Assembly: GCF_020639365.1 (NCBI RefSeq)
Contig: NZ_JAINUL010000001.1
Coordinates: 7,341,046-7,405,045 of the forward strand
Direction of reading: 5' to 3'
Source: Streptomyces flavotricini
GTDB taxonomy: Bacteria > Actinomycetota > Actinomycetes > Streptomycetales > Streptomycetaceae
Length of the DNA: 64,000 bases
In this document: positions 58,839 through 64,000 of the stretch, piece by piece
Position numbering within the stretch: the stretch's first letter is position 1
Layout: every line of letters starts with the position of its first letter
Position numbers and translations under genes: made by a program
Notes under the pieces: generated by a model
Seen by the model: the letters and a program-made list of their open reading frames with translations, nothing else
Told to the model about the DNA's origin: nothing
Databases searched by the model: none

Positions 58839-60332
58839 CTAGCGCCGCTCGTAGACCGTCACCCGGCGGCCCCGGACCTGCCGGTCCTCCACCACCCTGA
58901 ACCGCTCCTTCAGCACCGCCGCCTTCGCCGCGTCCCGGGCGGCCCCCGAGGGCTTGGCCACCTTCGCCGCGTCCGTCACCAGCAGCACCCGCGACTGCCC
59001 GAGCAGCGCTTGCCTGATCCGCGCCGGGTCCGCCTCCTCGCCCTTGAGGGTGGCCGAGGCCACGGGACCGCGCTCCAGGGCCACGTCCGCCAGCCCCGCG
59101 AAGGCCTTCGGCGACACCAGCGCGGTGTCCCGGCGGGCCGCCGGTACGAACAGCACCGCGTCCCCGGGCCGCCCCAGCCGGGCCACCTCCCCGGCCACCG
59201 CCATGACGTCGTCGACCCGGCTGGCCGGAGCCCGCTTGCCCAGCTCAACCGGGAGCAGTGCCAGCACCGAGATCCCGATCGCGCCCGGCACGATCAGACC
59301 GGCCCCCCTGGGGAACAGGGGGCGGGCGGCCCGTACGGCCGCCCCCAGCCCCGCCCCGATCAGCAGCGCCAGCCCCACCATGCTGAACAGCACGTACCGG
59401 TCCAGGAACAGCGGCTGGACCAGGGAGATCCCGATCAGGCCGAGCTGCGGGACCGCCAGCAGCGGCAGCCCCACGGCGGCCGCCGACAGCCGGCCCGCGC
59501 GCGGCCGGTCCGCCAGGGCGCAGACACCCCCGACCGCCAGCAGGATCGCCGGGCCGATCATCATGTGCCAGGTCAGCGGGGGGATCCAGGACACCTGGTC
59601 GGACTGGCTCCGGCTGAACAGCACCAGCGGCAGCGCCCCCGCGACCGCGCAGGCCCCGTACGCGGCCCAGCGCAGCCACATCCCGCGCCCGGCCCGCACC
59701 CACCACAGCGTCGCCGCGTGGGCCGGCAGGACCAGCAGCGACAGCCAGTTCAGCAGCGCGCAGACCAGCACCGTGACCGCGTACGCCGTCCACCGCGGCC
59801 GGGCCCGGCGTCCCGTCCGCCCGCTCCGCCCGGCCCCTGACACCCCGGACACCTCGGACACCTCGGACAGCAGCGAGACCAGCAGCAGCGTGGAGAGCGC
59901 GGCGCCGGCCGCGACCAGCGCGTACGGGCGGCCCTCCTGGAGGTAGAACTGCACGGCCGGCAGCAGCCCGAGCGCCAGCCCGCCGCCCAGACCCGCCCAG
60001 GAGCCGGCCAGCCGCCGCCCGATCACGGCCACGCAGGCCGCGGCGGCCGCCACCGCCAGGACCGACGGCAGCCGCAGGGTCGTCGTACTCGCCCCGAAGA
60101 GTTCGAAGAGCCCGTGCATCAGCAGGTAGTACAGCCCGTGCACCGCGTCGACATTGCCGAGCATGTCCACGATCTCGCCCGTCGATCGCCCCGCCACCTG
60201 CCAGGTCGCCGCCTCGTCCCGCCACACGCTGTCCTGCCGGGAGAGCCCCCACAGACCGAGCGCCAGGGTCCACAGGGAGGGGATGAGCCAGATGAGGGGC
60301 CCGCGACGGGCCGCGGGTATGTGGCAAAGCAT
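58839..60332 (-). CDS. Glycosyltransferase family 39-like membrane mannosyltransferase
   Basis: A 497-residue membrane protein with about ten to eleven transmembrane segments. The first extracellular loop has the acidic RDE of GT39/GT-C enzymes (SRQDSVWRDEAATWQVA), followed by FYLQEGRPYALV. The lipid-linked sugar donor is typical of the family, with a protein or polymer acceptor outside the membrane. The ATG (MLCHIPAARR) has GAGGAT 12 bp upstream; a GTG 20 codons earlier is also possible. The C-terminal soluble part has a Rossmann-like region. Acceptor unknown. Confidence 0.8.
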   Translation of the reverse strand: MLCHIPAARRGPLIWLIPSLWTLALGLWGLSRQDSVWRDEAATWQVAGRSTGEIVDMLGNVDAVHGLYYLLMHGLFELFGASTTTLRLPSVLAVAAAAACVAVIGRRLAGSWAGLGGGLALGLLPAVQFYLQEGRPYALVAAGAALSTLLLVSLLSEVSEVSGVSGAGRSGRTGRRARPRWTAYAVTVLVCALLNWLSLLVLPAHAATLWWVRAGRGMWLRWAAYGACAVAGALPLVLFSRSQSDQVSWIPPLTWHMMIGPAILLAVGGVCALADRPRAGRLSAAAVGLPLLAVPQLGLIGISLVQPLFLDRYVLFSMVGLALLIGAGLGAAVRAARPLFPRGAGLIVPGAIGISVLALLPVELGKRAPASRVDDVMAVAGEVARLGRPGDAVLFVPAARRDTALVSPKAFAGLADVALERGPVASATLKGEEADPARIRQALLGQSRVLLVTDAAKVAKPSGAARDAAKAAVLKERFRVVEDRQVRGRRVTVYERR

Positions 60333-60492
60333 GAAGGCGCTGGAATCCTCGGTCTGGCGTTCGGGTGGAAGACACCAGTCTATGGACGACACGGACGGTT
60401 TCCGGACCGGCTGTTGTGCACCGCGGAGCGTGATCGCCCGGTCCGCCCGCCCCTAGCCTCACCGCAGGAGCACGAACGAGGGGCGGTACCCG

Positions 60493-61782
60493 GTGAACTG
60501 GCTCATCCACGACTACCGCGAGAGCGATCTCGCAGCGGTGGTCCACCTGATCGACACCACGGCCGAACTCGGCCAGGAGTCCGTCTTCTCGCTCGCCGAG
60601 TGCATCAGTGCCCTCACCGACCGGCAGCCCTGCGTGGTCGCCGTCCACCAGGGCGTCCCGATCGGCGCGGCCCTCGCCTGCGTCACCGGCGAGCGCGCCT
60701 GGGTGATGCGGATCGCGATCGCCGCCGGCTGGCGCGGGCGGGGCCTGGCCAGCGCACTGCTCGTCGAGCTGGAGCGGCGGCTGATCGCCGCCCGCGTCGG
60801 GCGGATCGCGTACGTCCTGCCCGAGGAGGACCTGCTCGGGGAGGGCCTGCTCAACGCCGGGTACACGCGTCAGCCCGCCGTCGCCTACTTCGAGAAGACC
60901 GAGCCGCTGCACGGACCGGCCGCCGGCCTCCTCGACGACCTCGGCGGCCGCTTCCTGCCGAACGACCTGTGGACCAAGGTCGCCGGCATGGAGCACGAGA
61001 AGGACCTCATAGAACGGCGCGTGGTCCTCCCGCTCGCCGAGCCCGAGCGGGCCGCCGCGCACGGGGTGCGGCCGCCGCGCGCCATCACCCTCTTCGGCCC
61101 GCCCGGCACCGGCAAGACCACCTTCGCCCGGGCCATCGCCTCCCGGCTCGGCTGGCCCTTCGTGGAACTGCTGCCCTCCCGCCTCGCCGACGAGGGGAAC
61201 CTGGCCGCCGCGCTGCGCGACGCGTTCGCCCGGATCGCCGAGCTGGAGCGGGTCCTCGTCTTCATCGACGAGGTCGAGGAGATCGCGCCCGTACGCACCG
61301 AGCCCGCGCAGCCCGGCGGGATCCACGGGGTGACCAACGAGCTGCTGAAGCTGATCCCCGGATTCCGGGAGGGCGACGAGCGGCTGCTGGTGTGCGCCAC
61401 CAACTCCATCCGCTCGCTGGACCCGGCGTTCCTGCGGCCCGGGCGCTTCGACTACCTGATCCCGATCGGCACCCCGGACGCCGGGGCGCGCGCCGCGATC
61501 TGGTCCCGCTACACGGCGGGCCGCGCCGATGTGGACGTGGCGGCGCTGGTGGCCGCGAGCGAGCTGTTCACCCCTGCCGACATCGAGCACGCGGCGCGGA
61601 TCGCGGCGCAGGTGTCCTTCGAGCGGGATCTGGAGGCGGTGGGCGCGCGCGGGGCGGCGGCGGCCCAGCTGGGGGCCTCCACGCAGGACTACCTGGCGGC
61701 GGTCGCGCAGTGCCGGCCGACGGTGACGCCCGCGATGACGGGCGAGTTCGAGGCGGACATCACCGCCCACGCCAGGTTCTGA
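60493..61782 (+). CDS. GNAT acetyltransferase fused to an AAA+ ATPase
   Basis: A 429-residue two-domain protein. Residues 1-145 form a GNAT domain (acetyl-CoA loop AGWRGRGLASALL at about 76-88, and final motif AYFEKT). Residues 160-420 form an AAA+ ATPase with Walker A FGPPGTGKTTFA at 201-212, Walker B FIDEVEEI with D259/E260, sensor 1 ATNSIRSLDPAF and the Arg finger in FLRPGRFDYL. The AAA part resembles FtsH/Cdc48-type modules; it may remodel or deliver a target that the GNAT domain modifies. The GTG has GAGGGG about 8 bp upstream. Confidence 0.88.
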   Translation: MNWLIHDYRESDLAAVVHLIDTTAELGQESVFSLAECISALTDRQPCVVAVHQGVPIGAALACVTGERAWVMRIAIAAGWRGRGLASALLVELERRLIAARVGRIAYVLPEEDLLGEGLLNAGYTRQPAVAYFEKTEPLHGPAAGLLDDLGGRFLPNDLWTKVAGMEHEKDLIERRVVLPLAEPERAAAHGVRPPRAITLFGPPGTGKTTFARAIASRLGWPFVELLPSRLADEGNLAAALRDAFARIAELERVLVFIDEVEEIAPVRTEPAQPGGIHGVTNELLKLIPGFREGDERLLVCATNSIRSLDPAFLRPGRFDYLIPIGTPDAGARAAIWSRYTAGRADVDVAALVAASELFTPADIEHAARIAAQVSFERDLEAVGARGAAAAQLGASTQDYLAAVAQCRPTVTPAMTGEFEADITAHARF

Positions 61783-62058
61783 GACCCCGGACGGGGGCAC
61801 GGGTCCGGCCTGCCACGGACAGGTCGGCAGGACGGCCTGCAGCCACTCCCCAAAGCGGCTGCGGGCCTCCCGCGCGGACTGGCATCCGTGCGGGACGGCC
61901 ACGCTCCGGTTGGGGTGTCCGCCGGCTGGAACGTGACGCGCAGGGGTGCCGGAGGGCGTCCCTGAGCCCTCGTCAACACCTGCGAGTCAACCAGCGGGCG
62001 GGGTGCGCGCGCTTCGGCCGGACGGCCACCGTCGCGCCGGCCGCCCCGGCCGGAAGGA
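61783..62058. other. Gene-free region between convergent genes
   Basis: This 276-bp gap between the GNAT-AAA+ gene and the kinase-linked membrane protein shows no convincing gene. It is GC rich with many short repeats (CGGCC/GGCCG); a small open frame on the minus strand has poor codon bias. I see no terminator with a long perfect stem. Confidence 0.5.
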
Positions 62059-62676
62059 CTATCCCGCGCAGCGGTACGTGAACCGCGTCGCCGCGGTGCG
62101 CTGTCCGGGCGAGACCAGCTGGAGCCTGGCCTCGGCCCCGTACGTCCCCCGGCCCTGGAAGGTCCACAGCAGGTGCAGCCGGGCTTCGTTCCTGCCGCGC
62201 GGCACCCGCTCGGTGAGCTGCTCCGACTGCGTGCCGTCGGAGCGGATCCACCGGTACGTGAGGGTCCCCGGCCGCCCGTTGGTCCGTACGACGGCCACCA
62301 CGTCGGCGGTCGAATCGCAGCCGGGGCCTTGCGGGTCGGCGGTCGCGACCGTCACGTCACGTACCTCGATGGCGGGTCCGTACCGCTGCCAGGCCAGGTA
62401 CGCCAGTACGGCGAGCAGGACCACGGCGGCCAGGGCGTACCTCCGCCACTCCCCGCGCCGGCGGCGCGGCACCGGCTCCGCGACCACCACGGGGAACGGC
62501 GCGGGCAGGGCGGCCGTCACCCCGGGCCCGAACCGCAGGACCGAGCCCTCGACCCGGTCGGGCACGGCCTCCTGCGGCTGGATCCGGGTCTGCTGCTGCG
62601 TCGGCTGCGGCCCGCTGAACCAGTGGCTGCCGAGGACGGTGGCGCTGTAGTCGTCGTCGCTGTCGCTGTCGCTCAT
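62059..62676 (-). CDS. Single-span membrane protein with a kinase-like ectodomain
   Basis: A 205-residue protein. A cytoplasmic, low-complexity N-terminus with Asp/Ser (MSDSDSDDD) and Gln/Pro-rich segments is followed by a basic RRRRGEWRR and one transmembrane helix (YALAAVVLLAVLAYLAW). The extracellular C-terminus ends with FQGRGTYGAEARLQL...FTYRC, similar to the kinase ectodomain. Its ATG overlaps the kinase stop codon by the sequence ATGA, so the two are translationally coupled and probably act together. Confidence 0.82.
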   Translation of the reverse strand: MSDSDSDDDYSATVLGSHWFSGPQPTQQQTRIQPQEAVPDRVEGSVLRFGPGVTAALPAPFPVVVAEPVPRRRRGEWRRYALAAVVLLAVLAYLAWQRYGPAIEVRDVTVATADPQGPGCDSTADVVAVVRTNGRPGTLTYRWIRSDGTQSEQLTERVPRGRNEARLHLLWTFQGRGTYGAEARLQLVSPGQRTAATRFTYRCAG

Positions 62677-64000
62677 GAGATCGTGCACCGCCTGATGAAG
62701 ACCTGGCTGGTCGAGGAACCGTTGCCGGCGGCGGGCTTGGTGGTGGCGCGCACGCCCCAGTAGCAGCCCGCGCCGGAGAAGGTGTGGGTCTTGACGAGCG
62801 GTGCGGCGGAGCCCGGCTGGTACGTGAGGGTGTCCGCGGCGCCGTCCGCCTTGCCCAACCGCCCCTCCACGTCACCGGTGAACCATTCGAGCACCACCGT
62901 CACCGGCGCGGTGCCCTTCGCCTCGACGCTCACGGTCGCCTGGCCGACGGAACTCCCCGTCTGGCGGATGGTGACGGACACCGCGCCGACGACCACCGTC
63001 GGCTTCGGCGAAGGCGGCGGGGTGGTGGTGGGCGGCGGGGTGGTCGGCGCCGTGACGGTGGGTGTCACCACCGGTGAGTAGCTCGGGCTCGCCGTGGCCG
63101 AAGGCGAGGCGGAGGCGGACGGGGAGAGGGAGGGGGAGGGGGAGGGGGAAGCGGTCGGCGAGGGGCTCGCCGACGTGCTGGGGCCCGGGGCCGGCGAGGG
63201 GCCCGTCGCGCCGGGGCTCGCACTCGACGTCGCGAACGCGTTCAGCGCGGCGGCCCCGCCGGCCTCCCCGCCGGCCGCGCTGTACGTGAGCGCCGTCAGC
63301 ACGCCGAGGACCAGCGCGGCGCCGCCCGCGATCAGCCCGCGCCGGCCCGGGGCCCAGCGCGAGGGCTGGGCGATCGTGGTCGTCGCCACCGCCGTGGTGC
63401 CCGCGGCCGGGGCGCCTGCGGAGGGGAACAGCAGCGGCAGCAGTGCGGCGAGCGCCGCCAGCTTGCGCTGCCCGCGCTCCTCCCAGTCGGGCCCGTACGC
63501 GGCCAGAGCCACGCCCTCCAGCTCGGAGACGAACTCCTCGGCGTTCTCCGGCCGCTCCTCGGGGGCCTTGGCCAGACCCCGCCGGATCAGCGGGCGGACC
63601 GGCTCCGGGGCCTCGGTCTCGGGGACGGGCGCCTCTATGTGCTGGACCGCGAGCTCCGCGAAGTTCTCCCCGGCGAAGGGCTTGCGGCCGGTCAGGCACT
63701 CGAAGAAGGTCGCCGTCGCCGCGTACACGTCGGCGGCGGGCGAGGCCGGGCGGCCCTGCCACTGCTCGGGGGCCATGTACGCCGGGGTGCCGGCCACCCC
63801 CGGGGTCTCACCGCGGCGCGCCGCGATGCCGAAGTCCACGAGCTTCGAGGAGCCGTCGGCGGAGACCAGTACGTTCTCGGGCTTGTAGTCGCGGTGGACC
63901 ACGCCCGCCCGGTGCGCCGCGGCCAGGCCCAGCAGCGAGCCCTTGAGCACCACGAGCGCGGCCTCGGGATCGGCCTGACCGGCCTGCTTGAGCAGGGCGC
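62673..64000 (-). CDS. Serine/threonine protein kinase, N-terminal part outside the window
   Basis: The reading frame is open to the right edge, so the N-lobe is missing. The catalytic loop HRDYKPENVL, the DFG (VDFGIAARRG) and APE (YMAPEQWQ) motifs are present. After the kinase domain come a short linker, a transmembrane helix (GLIAGGAALVLGVLTAL), a Ser/Pro/Thr-rich repeat linker, and an ectodomain ending in FSGAGCYWGVRATTKPAAG and a Cys. This is the sensor-kinase layout of PASTA-free actinobacterial STPKs. The overlapping downstream gene encodes a protein with a similar ectodomain. Confidence 0.92.
   Translation of the reverse strand, partial: ALLKQAGQADPEAALVVLKGSLLGLAAAHRAGVVHRDYKPENVLVSADGSSKLVDFGIAARRGETPGVAGTPAYMAPEQWQGRPASPAADVYAATATFFECLTGRKPFAGENFAELAVQHIEAPVPETEAPEPVRPLIRRGLAKAPEERPENAEEFVSELEGVALAAYGPDWEERGQRKLAALAALLPLLFPSAGAPAAGTTAVATTTIAQPSRWAPGRRGLIAGGAALVLGVLTALTYSAAGGEAGGAAALNAFATSSASPGATGPSPAPGPSTSASPSPTASPSPSPSLSPSASASPSATASPSYSPVVTPTVTAPTTPPPTTTPPPSPKPTVVVGAVSVTIRQTGSSVGQATVSVEAKGTAPVTVVLEWFTGDVEGRLGKADGAADTLTYQPGSAAPLVKTHTFSGAGCYWGVRATTKPAAGNGSSTSQVFIRRCTIS

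Noticed and set aside
59245..61902. Long open frame spanning the GT39 and GNAT-AAA+ genes
   Set aside because: It crosses two real genes in other frames and has no recognisable product.
61783..62058. Possible small gene on the minus strand near the kinase partner
   Set aside because: Poor third-position bias, no ribosome site, no domain.
1..64000. tRNA, rRNA, insertion sequences, attachment sites or a biosynthetic cluster
   Set aside because: I saw no GGTTCGAATCC-type tRNA arm, no transposase, no integrase and no PKS/NRPS or terpene synthase gene in any frame.

Overview
The window is about 72% G+C by eye, with strong third-position G/C bias, tightly packed genes, GGAGG-type ribosome sites, many GTG starts and TANNNT -10 boxes. 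The gene content (mycothiol-dependent isomerase, F420-type nitroreductase, ROK and PadR regulators, DUF6421, a Rv1733c-like membrane protein, a Pro/Ala-linked Ser/Thr kinase) points to a Streptomyces or close relative, probably from a chromosomal core or near-core region. I see no phage, insertion sequence, CRISPR array, rRNA or tRNA, and no biosynthetic cluster.

Layout. 1-7.2 kb: the end of a wax-ester/DGAT-type acyltransferase, an old-yellow-enzyme oxidoreductase with an ArsR-like regulator that share an upstream element, FprA-type ferredoxin reductase, a DUF305 lipoprotein divergent from a secreted LVIVD-repeat protein, and a TetR regulator. 7.3-12.5 kb: an M56 membrane protease with a DUF5134 membrane protein, a GNAT, a glycerophosphodiesterase, and a PadR regulator divergent from a luciferase-like oxidoreductase. 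12.6-16.6 kb: a DUF6421/SDR/threonine aldolase operon, then a leaderless transglutaminase gene. 16.6-23.7 kb: secreted alginate lyase, lysophospholipid acyltransferase, thioredoxin, a Cys-containing leader peptide ahead of a flavin reductase, etfB-etfA, and a HpcH/HpaI-like DUF6986 gene behind a palindromic operator.

23.7-41.7 kb: a 14-blade WD40 protein, a LacI regulator, a kinase-Nudix fusion, an MBL hydrolase, an M20 dipeptidase, a geranylgeranyl-reductase-like flavoprotein, a deazaflavin-dependent nitroreductase divergent from its probable TetR repressor (three operators), a secreted spherulin-4-like protein, a mycothiol-dependent enzyme divergent from AlkB, a ROK regulator, an anti-sigma-type ATPase and a cysteine-synthase-like enzyme. 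41.9-50.8 kb: an alpha/beta hydrolase interrupted by a membrane domain, a beta-helix/AAA+ protein, a Rv1733c-like protein, a MOSC protein, a disordered Gln/Pro-rich protein and an HpnB-type glycosyltransferase.

51-64 kb: a glutamate-racemase-like gene translationally coupled to a cytidine deaminase that carries a frameshift, an ADP-ribosylglycohydrolase, a VOC protein behind a perfect SoxR-type box, a PH-like membrane protein, apolipoprotein N-acyltransferase, a Nudix/coiled-coil/L7-L12-like fusion, a secreted trypsin-like protease, an alpha/beta hydrolase, a GT39-type glycosyltransferase, a GNAT-AAA+ fusion, and a Ser/Thr kinase (cut by the window edge) coupled to a membrane protein with a similar ectodomain.

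The most interesting signals are regulatory and architectural: a sulfur-type leader peptide with a hairpin overlapping its Cys codon, the SoxR box in a 19-bp spacer, a run of probable leaderless genes, the triple TetR operator, the split membrane hydrolase, several domain fusions, and a zincin-like HDxxH...E pattern in DUF6421.
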